Positions 1 to 6,597 of a DNA stretch of 7,559 bases are shown one piece after another. How positions within the stretch are numbered: position 1 is the first letter of the stretch; every line of letters begins with the position of its first letter. Source of the DNA: Methanosarcinales archaeon (GTDB lineage: Archaea > Halobacteriota > Methanosarcinia > Methanosarcinales > Methanogasteraceae); the NCBI GenBank assembly GCA_012961645.1, contig DTYY01000280.1, positions 1-7,559 on the forward strand, given 5' to 3'. The notes under the pieces are model-generated. The model did no database searches. It had not been told where the DNA came from and saw only the letters and a program-made list of their open reading frames with translations. The translations under genes and the position numbers were made by a program.

Positions 1-163
1 CCGCCACCACGCACTCACTCACATCGCGAGCATCGATGGGGCATACTACAGCGGACGGCATGACCTGGTAGATGCTCGCATCGGTCGAATAGCAGTAAAG
101 CGTCGGGAGATCGGTGTATACCTCACCTCTCACATTCCGGAGTGCTTTTTTGATGCGGTTCAT
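1..163 (-). CDS. GlcD/D-lactate dehydrogenase-type FAD-binding oxidoreductase, N-terminal fragment
   Basis: Only the first 54 codons are present; the gene runs off the left edge of the window. The start is an ATG at 163-161, with GAGG at 174-171 on the minus strand, 7 nt upstream, as a good ribosome binding site. The peptide begins MNRIKKALRNV. It then carries a stretch typical of the N-terminus of FAD-linked glycolate/lactate dehydrogenases: an acidic-aromatic segment, YSTDASIYQ (about residues 25-33), then MPSAVVCP and a DV motif leading into the PCMH-type FAD domain. In this family the enzyme oxidises 2-hydroxy acids (lactate, glycolate) with FAD and passes electrons to an Fe-S partner or a fused C-terminal domain. 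The substrate, and whether an Fe-S domain is fused, cannot be told from this fragment. Its start overlaps the stop of a short upstream frame (ATGA), suggesting translational coupling in an operon with the membrane-protein genes. Confidence 0.8.
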   Translation of the reverse strand, partial: MNRIKKALRNVRGEVYTDLPTLYCYSTDASIYQVMPSAVVCPIDARDVSECVVA

Positions 164-361
164 CTCGTATCCTCGATATCGAAAGCAGCGTATCTGCAAT
201 CTCTGAGTTCGTCTTTGCAATCGATCGTTCTGGCGATTATCCCGCAGTATTCCTCCTTCTTCACAGGTTCGCCAGTCCATCAACTCTATCTTTGCGACCA
301 GGGATTTAGAAGTTTTCTGCCTTATGAACTGATTTTTACTCGAGTTCTCCCGGGAATCCAC
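160..361 (-). pseudogene. Possible small frame-disrupted gene between the 3-TM protein and the FAD dehydrogenase
   Basis: Two adjacent minus-strand frames each read like protein and would join through one single-base shift. The first opens at a GTG (361-359) inside the end of the upstream membrane-protein gene and reads to about 272, including KSLVAKIELMDW. The second runs from about 270 to a TGA at 162-160, including EPVKKEEYCG and then CKDELRDCRYAAFDIEDTR. Dropping one C in TGGCGAACCT would fuse them into a soluble charged protein of about 66 residues with three cysteines. The TGA overlaps the ATG of the FAD dehydrogenase (ATGA), as expected for a coupled operon gene. Without the fusion, a GTG at 264-262 gives a 34-residue ORF. 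This could be a sequencing error, a true pseudogene, programmed frameshifting, or a chance open frame. I do not recognise a family. Confidence 0.35.
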
Positions 362-707
362 CCTCGTCACCAATCAGCGGCTCTTCAGGAGATCCGGACT
401 CCTCAGCCTCCCCTTCCACGCGCCCGAGATACCATGTGATGAATTCGGTGTACAGAATGATTGCAAGCATCGCTGACCAGATGAAGAGCAGTATGTGGAG
501 GTTGTTGATCGGTATCAACCCGTCTCCGAGCACCGCGTGTTGATATGACAGGAAATCGACCGACTGGTCAGGGATCATCAGAACAAAGAGCAGGGGTATG
601 CCGAGCAGCGCGGTTGCTGCGATGAACGACGAGAGCCGGATCAGGAGTATGAACATAAGCACGGTGTACAGCAAATATAATATTATCGATATGAGTGTCA
701 TATTCAT
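336..707 (-). CDS. Small membrane protein with three predicted transmembrane helices
   Basis: The 123-residue product is unrecognised. Residues about 4-24 and 28-47 form two closely spaced hydrophobic helices, with a third at about 70-92 (LHILLFIWSAMLAIIL). A polar loop containing DQSVDFLSYQHAV separates helices 2 and 3, and the last 30 residues are a strongly acidic tail rich in Glu, Gly and Pro. The gene starts 6 nt after the stop of the upstream surface-protein gene, and the GGAGAG between them acts as a ribosome binding site. That site is only 2 nt from the first ATG (707) but 8 nt from a second ATG two codons later (701), so the true start may be Met3. The gene is in the same reading frame as the upstream gene, separated by one TAG. 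Co-transcription suggests it partners the surface protein in the membrane, but no function can be assigned. Confidence 0.75.
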   Translation of the reverse strand: MNMTLISIILYLLYTVLMFILLIRLSSFIAATALLGIPLLFVLMIPDQSVDFLSYQHAVLGDGLIPINNLHILLFIWSAMLAIILYTEFITWYLGRVEGEAEESGSPEEPLIGDEGGFPGELE

Positions 708-713
708 CTCTCC

Positions 714-2459
714 CTACCCTGCATTGCGCAGCATCAGATACCCTGCCACGATCGGTATTAAAAATATGCAGGCAAACAATATAAAGATATGTATCAGCAG
801 CATGGCAAGCTCGCCGCGGCTGATGACCTCAGATTGGGTCTGTGCCGGCGCAGAGGTCCTCTCCGCACCTCCCACACTCCCCAACCTTTCAGCATCTTTC
901 ATGCTTCCGACCGGATTCGATTGCACGGAACCAGTATTGCCGTAATCGTCCACGAACCTGACGACCGCTGGTGGCAGCGAGTCCATATCCTCAAACTGGA
1001 TGATGTAGGAGTGATTGTACGACTCCTTAGGCAGGATCCGCGCCTTTCCAGCCGTATTACCACCGATCACGATGATGCCGGCCGGGATCTCGTCAACGAC
1101 CTCGATGTCGGCTGCATGGTCGCCACCGTTCTCGATACGGATGACCACCTGTCTGGTATGTTCATCGAGCGTCGCAAGCAGCATCTTCTCTGCCGTGATC
1201 ACAGATCCATGCACCGTGATGCTCCCTGGAAGTGAGGATACGGCATACCCATCATACACTGCCGTACATGCCGGAACCTCGAAGGTCCCGACTTCCCTTG
1301 CAGCCAGATGATATGTGAAGTTCCTGAAACTGTGCGGACCAAGCCTGAATGTCCATCTGTCTGGGGGGGCTGTTCCGGTATCGGTTTCGATCACAAACCC
1401 GTCAGGTACGATATCGGTGAGTTCTATATCTGTGCCATCGTCCCTGAGATTCAGAATGGTGATGTTGACCGTTGCCGATTCTGGCAAGGTCAGCTCATCT
1501 GGCGTGACCGATTTCCGGGCGATTATGTATGGAGTTATCTGAGTCTCTCTGTTGCAATTGACTGAATAACCATCTCCGTTCCAGATATATCCGGTTACGC
1601 TCGCAACAATCGAGATATTGGAGGGATATGGTAGTACCGGTGGATAGATCGTCATGTTACAGATATCAGTCGAATAGATCGCCTGATACCACATAGAGAA
1701 ACTTCCCCAGAACGTCTCATTAAAGACCGCATTGCTGGTGGTATCGGGCTTTATGCTCACCTGCACGTCGAGGAGAACGTCCCGAACCGGAACAAAGTCG
1801 TTCTGGATGGTTATACCGCACTCAATCACCTGGTCTGGCTGATAAATATCATGTACGCTGATATTTATGACCAGATCTGGTGTCAATGGGCGATACGTCT
1901 CAATTATGGAATAGTTGTCCTGCAAAGAACTGACGCACACCTTCAGCAACCCATCGTAAATACGTGAGTCTTCGACATTGAACCGGTCAGAAGCGAGATG
2001 AATATCACCCTTCTGGATGCTCAGATTCACAGATCTGTCTGTGAAATCGATGATACTGATCAGATAATCCCCGGTGGAGCAGTTCTCACCGACCGACAGG
2101 TTGAATGCGTCCTCTTTTGCCCACAGTTTCTCCTTACCGTACATGTATGTTTTGGCTGTCACTGACTCATTCTCGATCCGGATGAGGTTTATCCGGAATC
2201 GATCAAAATATGTTTCGATGTCGCCTTCGGACATGAAATAGCGGTCGATGAACTGCTTGTTCTTGTACAGCACCAGCATTGCGCTGTTATTGCTGATCTC
2301 GCGCAGTTTTATGGTGTAATCGCCGATAACAGCGCGCTCGCTCATGTTGATCTCGTATACACCCTGACAGATCCATACATCATCCTCGCAACAATCTCCC
2401 GCCGCATATACGCAGGTCATGACCAGTGCGGTTGATATGAGGATAATCCTCACCCACAT
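714..2459 (-). CDS. Secreted, membrane-anchored surface glycoprotein with tandem N-terminal repeats and DUF11-like domains
   Basis: The product has 581 residues from the ATG at 2459. The frame extends upstream to a TTG at 2501, but the ATG begins an ideal signal peptide (MWVRIILISTALVMTCVYAA), so I prefer it. Residues about 44-105 and 128-189 look like two copies of one domain, each starting GDY and 84 residues apart. Residues about 310-418 and 420-515 resemble DUF11/CARDB-like beta-sandwich repeats, with the recurring element DI.P.G in VPDGF and IPAGI. A Ser/Gly/Ala-rich linker (about 516-547) leads to a single transmembrane helix at about 550-576 and a short basic tail. I count 14 N-X-S/T sequons (N38, 57, 97, 120, 126, 145, 182, 199, 247, 268, 281, 332, 380, 482), all on the predicted outer side. 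This fits an archaeal S-layer-associated or adhesin-like glycoprotein. The ligand is unknown. It appears to be the first gene of the minus-strand operon leading to the FAD dehydrogenase. Confidence 0.8.
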   Translation of the reverse strand: MWVRIILISTALVMTCVYAAGDCCEDDVWICQGVYEINMSERAVIGDYTIKLREISNNSAMLVLYKNKQFIDRYFMSEGDIETYFDRFRINLIRIENESVTAKTYMYGKEKLWAKEDAFNLSVGENCSTGDYLISIIDFTDRSVNLSIQKGDIHLASDRFNVEDSRIYDGLLKVCVSSLQDNYSIIETYRPLTPDLVINISVHDIYQPDQVIECGITIQNDFVPVRDVLLDVQVSIKPDTTSNAVFNETFWGSFSMWYQAIYSTDICNMTIYPPVLPYPSNISIVASVTGYIWNGDGYSVNCNRETQITPYIIARKSVTPDELTLPESATVNITILNLRDDGTDIELTDIVPDGFVIETDTGTAPPDRWTFRLGPHSFRNFTYHLAAREVGTFEVPACTAVYDGYAVSSLPGSITVHGSVITAEKMLLATLDEHTRQVVIRIENGGDHAADIEVVDEIPAGIIVIGGNTAGKARILPKESYNHSYIIQFEDMDSLPPAVVRFVDDYGNTGSVQSNPVGSMKDAERLGSVGGAERTSAPAQTQSEVISRGELAMLLIHIFILFACIFLIPIVAGYLMLRNAG

Positions 2460-2485
2460 TATGTAATAAAATGGTGCGCAAGGCG

Positions 2486-2493
2486 GTTTAAGT
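2486..2493 (-). promoter_or_regulatory. Possible TATA-like box for the surface-protein operon
   Basis: The minus strand reads ACTTAAAC here, ending 26 nt before the preferred ATG at 2459. An archaeal TATA box at that distance would place transcription start almost at the ATG, giving a leaderless or near-leaderless message. That agrees with the absence of a Shine-Dalgarno sequence in front of this start. The match to the archaeal consensus is modest, and a second A/T-rich stretch (AATATTT, about 2511-2517) could serve instead. Confidence 0.3.
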
Positions 2494-2610
2494 TTTTGCA
2501 ACGAAGGTGCAAATATTCAAAGCCCGATTCACGAAGATCGCAGATGAGCATAATGGGTATTTCTGTCATAGCAGAAGACGATCTCACCTCGATGGGGGTC
2601 CGAACCGGAT

Positions 2611-4410
2611 TTAACAGGCTGGAACTCCGTTTTCATCCCATCCCCGTTTCTCATAATACATCATAAGAGCGCTTTCGAAGTATTCACGGTCAAGTGACTC
2701 TCCTGCGTGCACCCCGGTCTTGATCGCGGTATCAAAGACACGGTCAGGCAGATAATCGTCCTTTTTGCTGGTTCCAAGCTTTATATTCATCATCCGTGTC
2801 AGATCATAGATATGTCTTGATCGCTCGAAGAGGTCATCGAGGGTGAAAGGCACGCCCGTTGCCGCAGCAAACATCTCTGCATAAAGGTGCTCATCGAGCC
2901 CGAGTTCGATCCAGGGAAGCCTGCATACGCCGAGACAGTCGAATAGTGGGCGCACAGTCTGGTGATAGATCACAAGATCGACACGCTGCGCAAGCGTCCA
3001 GTTGCTCCCGAGTTCGATCTCCTTTGCAAGAGGCCATGCCCGCGTGTGATGTGCGCCGATGTCAGAGGTCCCATATCCAAGTGCCATGGCAACACCGATT
3101 CTTGCATCGTAAGCGGTCATCTCAAGACCTTTTGTATGCGATATGAGACGCTCAAGTTCAGGAAAACGTTTTATCAACCCATACGTCCCTTCAGCAACAA
3201 CATCTCCGATGCCCTCGCGATATGCGATCTTCTCGACCATCGAAAGAACTGAATCTCCGTCCCCCCACTTCAGAGTCATCCCATCCAGATCATCGGGCTT
3301 GAGAATGCCCTGTTCATATCCATCGATCAGTACAGCGATCAGATTGCCTGTGGAGATGGTGTCAAGACCGAGTTCATCACACCGCATATTCGCACGCATG
3401 ATCGCAGCAAAGTCAGATACGCCAACATTTGAGCCAAACATACAGGCGGTCTCGTATTCGGGACCCTCGGTCACGGTCCCTGCATACTTCCCGTCCTTTG
3501 CCAGACAGATGTTCCCGCATGCCATCGGGCAGGCGAAACAGGCGGTGTCCCCGATCTTGTAACCAAGCATCGTATCGCCGTTGATGCTGTCTGCGAGATC
3601 GAAATGAGCGTCATTGAAGTTGTGGGTCGGCATCACACCTGCCGTATTCATGTAATCGATGACCGACATCAAGCCCTGCTGCTGCCACAACCCGAAGAGA
3701 TGGTGGTTCTTCAGATAATCGAACGCCTTGTCGCTTGCAGCGATTAGCCCGTCCATATCATAGACCGGAAGGTCGCGGGAGCCTCGAACCGCGATGGCTT
3801 TGAGGTTCTTTGGCCCAAAGATCGTTCCCATGCCTGTGCGTCCGGCATTTCGGCTCCATTCGGTGTTGACACATGCAAACTTGACCAGATTCTCTCCGGC
3901 AGGTCCGATCGCAGCGACCCTGACCTCGATGTCACCGAGATCCTCCTTTACTGCACGTTCGGTGTCAGTGGACATCTTTCCCATGTAAGGGGACGCGCTC
4001 GCAATCTCGATACCGCCGTCATCGATGCAGATGATCGAAGGCGCATCAGCCCTGCCTGCGATTACCAGGGCGTCGTATCCTGCCTGCCGAAGCTCAACAC
4101 CGAAGAGTCCACCCATGCTGCTGTCGCCATATATCCCTGTAAGCGGTGATATCGATACAAAGGAGTTCTTGCCTGATGCAGGGAGGTACAAGCCAGAGAG
4201 CGGACCTGGCGCGATCACCACGATGTTCTCGGGACCGAGCGGTTCGAGATCAGGGTGTTTCAGCAGGTTATCCCAGACGATCTTTGCACCCCAGCCCCTT
4301 CCACCGATGTATTTCAGCGCAAAGTCGTCACCGACCTCGGTTACGACCGATTTTCTCCGGGAAAGGTCGATATTAAGTATCTTCTTTGTGTAGCCGCCTT
4401 TGATCTTCAT
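2611..4410 (-). CDS. Aldehyde:ferredoxin oxidoreductase family protein (tungsten-type, AOR)
   Basis: The 599-residue product matches the usual length of about 600 for the tungstopterin AOR family, which oxidises aldehydes to carboxylic acids with ferredoxin in the cytoplasm. The N-terminal domain begins GGYTKKILNIDLS and includes GGRGWGAKI (36-44). RNAGRTGMG (187-195) followed by GPKNLKAIAVRG is the typical pterin-contacting segment. The [4Fe-4S] ligands are C291, C294 and C298 (CFACPMAC) plus C496. The two pterin motifs DxxGLD (345-350) and DxxGVC (491-496) are both present. EGPEYE (315-320) and GAHHTRAW (452-459) match regions that supply the active-site Glu and His in Pyrococcus AOR. The ATG at 4410 has AAGGA 8 nt upstream. 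No ferredoxin, MoaD or transporter gene is adjacent. It stands divergent to scpA and about 150 bp upstream of the surface-protein operon. The subfamily (AOR, FOR, GAPOR, WOR or BamB-like) and substrate are not determinable by eye. Confidence 0.95.
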   Translation of the reverse strand: MKIKGGYTKKILNIDLSRRKSVVTEVGDDFALKYIGGRGWGAKIVWDNLLKHPDLEPLGPENIVVIAPGPLSGLYLPASGKNSFVSISPLTGIYGDSSMGGLFGVELRQAGYDALVIAGRADAPSIICIDDGGIEIASASPYMGKMSTDTERAVKEDLGDIEVRVAAIGPAGENLVKFACVNTEWSRNAGRTGMGTIFGPKNLKAIAVRGSRDLPVYDMDGLIAASDKAFDYLKNHHLFGLWQQQGLMSVIDYMNTAGVMPTHNFNDAHFDLADSINGDTMLGYKIGDTACFACPMACGNICLAKDGKYAGTVTEGPEYETACMFGSNVGVSDFAAIMRANMRCDELGLDTISTGNLIAVLIDGYEQGILKPDDLDGMTLKWGDGDSVLSMVEKIAYREGIGDVVAEGTYGLIKRFPELERLISHTKGLEMTAYDARIGVAMALGYGTSDIGAHHTRAWPLAKEIELGSNWTLAQRVDLVIYHQTVRPLFDCLGVCRLPWIELGLDEHLYAEMFAAATGVPFTLDDLFERSRHIYDLTRMMNIKLGTSKKDDYLPDRVFDTAIKTGVHAGESLDREYFESALMMYYEKRGWDENGVPAC

Positions 4411-4426
4411 TCAACGTTTCCTTCGC

Positions 4427-4440
4427 ATTTGTATATCTTC
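4427..4440 (-). promoter_or_regulatory. TATA-like box upstream of the AOR-family gene
   Basis: The minus strand reads GAAGATATACAAAT, with ATATACAAA as the A/T-rich core. Its centre is about 23 bp before the ATG at 4410, so a transcript would begin at or very near the start codon. The AAGGA ribosome-binding-like sequence at 4423-4419 would then lie outside or at the edge of the message. The true start site may differ from this simple prediction. Confidence 0.4.
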
Positions 4441-4448
4441 TTCATCCG

Positions 4449-4462
4449 TACTTGCTCAAGTA
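4449..4462. promoter_or_regulatory. Palindrome in the divergent AOR/scpA intergenic region, possible operator
   Basis: TACTTG-CT-CAAGTA is a perfect inverted repeat with 6-bp arms and a 2-bp spacer. It lies 9 bp upstream of the AOR TATA-like box and about 100 bp upstream of scpA. A repressor or activator bound here would most naturally affect the AOR gene. It does not match the NrpR operator patterns I know of (GGAA-N6-TTCC or GGTA-N6-TACC). A short palindrome can occur by chance. Confidence 0.35.
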
Positions 4463-4527
4463 TGTTGTGGTTTTGGGTGATTGGACACAGAACAGCGGGT
4501 CCCCACGCGCCCGATCACAACATCAAC

Positions 4528-4535
4528 ATTTACAT
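4528..4535 (+). promoter_or_regulatory. Possible TATA-like box for the scpA operon
   Basis: ATTTACAT ends 24 nt before the preferred scpA ATG at 4560. No Shine-Dalgarno sequence precedes that ATG (the upstream bases are CTCCAGATATACAACCA). A leaderless transcript starting near 4558-4560 would explain this. The surrounding GC-rich sequence makes this the best A/T-rich box in the right position, but the match is weak. Confidence 0.3.
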
Positions 4536-4559
4536 CCGCGCCCTCCAGATATACAACCA

Positions 4560-5228
4560 ATGTCTGAGATGCCGTCTGACGATCCGGTCGAGATTCTGGT
4601 GCGCCTTGCAAAGGATCGCGAGATCGACCCGTGGAATATCGATATCATCGAGGTTACAGACAAATTTCTCCAGCAGCTCGAAAAACAGCGGTTCGATCTG
4701 AGTTATTTCGGACGGACACTCCATTACGCTGCGATCCTCCTCCGGATGAAGGCTAACGCTGCAATAGAGAAGGAAGAGCAAACAAAAGAAGAGAGAGAGG
4801 AGTTTGATCACTTTGATGTTGAGGAGTATCCGATACCAGAGCCGAGGATACGCAGGCGATCAAAACGACCGGTAACGCTTGACGAGCTTATTTCCGAGTT
4901 GAAGAAGGCTGAAAAAGTTGAATTGCGGAGAAGATCACGAAAGAAAGAAGATGACGAGAAAACAGCGATCACAACAGAAGATGTTCTTAAAATTGCGCAC
5001 GAGGAGAATATTGAGCAGAAGATTGTGGAGATGCAGACGATCTTGCACGAAAAATTCAAACACAGCGACGTTGTAACATTGAGCGAGTTGCTAAATCAGG
5101 GTGGCGACAGGGTCCTTGCCTACATATCGCTGCTGTTCATGGCGACCAGAAAGCAGATATGGCTGGAGCAGCCAGAGTTGTTCGGCGAACTGTATATCAG
5201 GGCGCAAAAAGGTGTTTCAAATGTATGA
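4560..5228 (+). CDS. scpA: Segregation and condensation protein A (ScpA), kleisin subunit
   Basis: ScpA is the kleisin that bridges SMC heads in the prokaryotic condensin complex, helping to compact and segregate chromosomes. The 222-residue product opens with DDPVEILVRLAKDREIDPWN and continues IDIIEVTDKFL, the hallmark N-terminal SMC-neck-binding region (residues 8-37). YAAILLRMKA (57-66) completes the first helical domain. A charged linker (70-135) rich in Glu, Lys and Arg contains PVTLDELISELKKA (104-117). The C-terminal winged helix (172-213) contains TLSELL and ends LLFMATRKQIWLEQPELFGE, the expected SMC-cap-binding segment. The frame is open back to 4452, but the upstream residues are not ScpA-like, so I chose the ATG at 4560. 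No smc or scpB is in view, although archaeal scpA often neighbours smc. It overlaps the following FAD gene by 8 nt, suggesting coupling. Confidence 0.93.
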   Translation: MSEMPSDDPVEILVRLAKDREIDPWNIDIIEVTDKFLQQLEKQRFDLSYFGRTLHYAAILLRMKANAAIEKEEQTKEEREEFDHFDVEEYPIPEPRIRRRSKRPVTLDELISELKKAEKVELRRRSRKKEDDEKTAITTEDVLKIAHEENIEQKIVEMQTILHEKFKHSDVVTLSELLNQGGDRVLAYISLLFMATRKQIWLEQPELFGELYIRAQKGVSNV

Positions 5229-6597
5229 CGTAATCGTGGTCGGAGCCGGTATAAGCGGGCTGTTATCGGCGCTTACACTTGGAAAGCGTGGGAAAAATGT
5301 GCTGGTTCTTGAAAAGAGTGGATATGTCGGTGGAAATTGCAACAGCTACTGTGTTGACGGTTTTTGGGTTGATACGGGACCCCATGCGATCACCCATCTT
5401 CAAAAAGGTCCGCTTCGTATATTGATGGATGGGTATTTCGATTACATCCCTGCGTTCGTTGATTACGGCACCTATTATGTCCGTACAGCAGGTGGCATCC
5501 GCCCGATCCCGTCGAATCTGCGCGAGTTCGTGACGTTTGACGTGCTCCCGCGAAAAGACCGTCTGATACTGTCGCAGGCACTGACAAAGGCACTGACCCT
5601 ATCCACCTTCGGCATCGACACATCAAAGACGTCCGTATATTCCTGTCTGCCGCGTAATCTGTCCAAAAAGACCTACGATTTCGTTGACACGATTGCATAT
5701 TTCCTTTCAGGAAAATCGATGAAGGAGACATCCGTTTATCGGGTTCTCTACGGCAGCAGCTTTCTGCGGGACAGCGTGATGTATGAAACTGAGAACCAGC
5801 CATTAACAGACCATCTGGCAGAGCAAATAACAAATATAACCGGAATACGAAGGCTTATCACTAATAAAACGTCTTATGCACAGGCATATCCGAGAGGCGG
5901 GCTCAAAGCGCTGCTCAATTCTGCGCTGCATTCACTCCCTGATAACGTCGAGATCAGGACAGATACGCGTGTTAACCGCATTTTAGCAGATGATGGGGTG
6001 GCATGCGGAGTATCCACAGATTACGAGTCTTATGACGCAGAGATCGTTCTCCATTCCGGGTTTGCAAGGGATCTCCCAGCTCTCATCGATGATCTCCCAG
6101 CCGATTATCGGCATGACCTCGGACGGATCGATCAGGCAAGAAGTATGTGCATCTGGCTTGGACTCTCGCAAAGGCTGAAAGAATTTGATTATACCGGTTC
6201 AGAGGTCTGGTTTCAGGAAAAAGCGTACTGGGCGATGCCGATAAGCAATTATTCATCCACAATCGCTCCGAAAGGTAAGCAACTCGTCGGATTCATGTTT
6301 GTTGTTAAGGATTCGGTGAAACGCGAGAAAGAGAGGGCATGGGAGACCATACATCAGGTCTTCCCCGACATCGAAAAATACATTGAGATGATTCATTATC
6401 AGTTTACAACTCCTGAGAAGGCTGCTGTGAGTATTAATGGTTATATTCCGGGAGTCCGGACTCCTCTTAAGAATCTGTACCTCGTCGGGACCGATGCCGC
6501 TGCCGAGAGCATGGGAATCACGAGAGCAGCCTATTCGGTGATCGATCTGATCAAATGCATGAAAGAGGATGGCTATCTGAGGTCAGAAAAACCATGA
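5221..6597 (+). CDS. FAD-dependent oxidoreductase, CrtI/phytoene-desaturase-like superfamily
   Basis: The 458-residue product starts MYDVIVVGAGISGLLSA, a dinucleotide-binding fold with GxGxxG at residues 8-13. The acidic residue E31 ends the second beta strand (VLVLEKSG), and YVGGN follows at 35-39. DTGPHAI (51-57) is the motif seen in the phytoene desaturase/carotenoid isomerase and related amine-oxidase-like flavoproteins. YPRGGLKALLNSAL (223-236) is the mid-protein family signature. The C-terminal FAD contact is LYLVGTDAAAESMGITRAAY (419-438). The family catalyses desaturation, saturation or isomerisation of isoprenoid and other hydrophobic substrates; the substrate here is unknown. The frame is open upstream to 5101, but the ATG at 5221 begins exactly at the Rossmann strand and has GGTG 6 nt upstream. 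It overlaps scpA by 8 nt (ATGTATGA) and the next gene by 4 nt. There are no carotenoid genes nearby, so a carotenoid role is not supported. Confidence 0.88.
   Translation: MYDVIVVGAGISGLLSALTLGKRGKNVLVLEKSGYVGGNCNSYCVDGFWVDTGPHAITHLQKGPLRILMDGYFDYIPAFVDYGTYYVRTAGGIRPIPSNLREFVTFDVLPRKDRLILSQALTKALTLSTFGIDTSKTSVYSCLPRNLSKKTYDFVDTIAYFLSGKSMKETSVYRVLYGSSFLRDSVMYETENQPLTDHLAEQITNITGIRRLITNKTSYAQAYPRGGLKALLNSALHSLPDNVEIRTDTRVNRILADDGVACGVSTDYESYDAEIVLHSGFARDLPALIDDLPADYRHDLGRIDQARSMCIWLGLSQRLKEFDYTGSEVWFQEKAYWAMPISNYSSTIAPKGKQLVGFMFVVKDSVKREKERAWETIHQVFPDIEKYIEMIHYQFTTPEKAAVSINGYIPGVRTPLKNLYLVGTDAAAESMGITRAAYSVIDLIKCMKEDGYLRSEKP
6579..6583 (+). promoter_or_regulatory. Ribosome binding site deciding the start of the NrpR-domain gene
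   Basis: GAGGT lies within the last codons of the FAD oxidoreductase gene, 10 nt before the ATG at 6594. It supports initiation at the overlapping ATGA over the upstream in-frame ATG at 6555, and supports translational coupling of the two genes. Confidence 0.55.

Noticed and set aside
215..439. Plus-strand open frame of 74 codons at the left end
   Set aside because: It runs antisense across the end of the membrane-protein gene and the small frame-disrupted gene, has no ribosome site, and its peptide is low in typical coding features.
789..1311. Two plus-strand open frames of 148 and 98 codons opposite the surface-protein gene
   Set aside because: Their peptides are compositionally odd (rich in His, Arg and Ser) and lie entirely antisense to a gene with a clear signal peptide, domains and anchor.
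2460..2501. TTG start for the surface protein at 2501
   Set aside because: It would put 14 polar and proline-containing residues ahead of an excellent signal peptide and would include the likely promoter box.
2859..4393. Several plus-strand open frames opposite the AOR-family gene
   Set aside because: The minus strand encodes a full-length, motif-complete AOR-family protein. The antisense peptides show no family features.
4411..4426. NrpR operator near the AOR start
   Set aside because: GGAA occurs on the minus strand but no TTCC follows at the required 6-base spacing, so it does not match the known operator form.
4452..4559. N-terminal extension of ScpA by 36 residues
   Set aside because: The added residues are rich in Pro, His, Arg and Gln, do not resemble the family, and would cover the promoter region. 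The ATG at 4560 begins directly before the conserved N-terminal motif.
5101..5220. N-terminal extension of the FAD oxidoreductase by 40 residues
   Set aside because: This stretch lies inside the conserved C-terminus of scpA in another frame. The Rossmann strand begins at the ATG at 5221, which has its own ribosome site.
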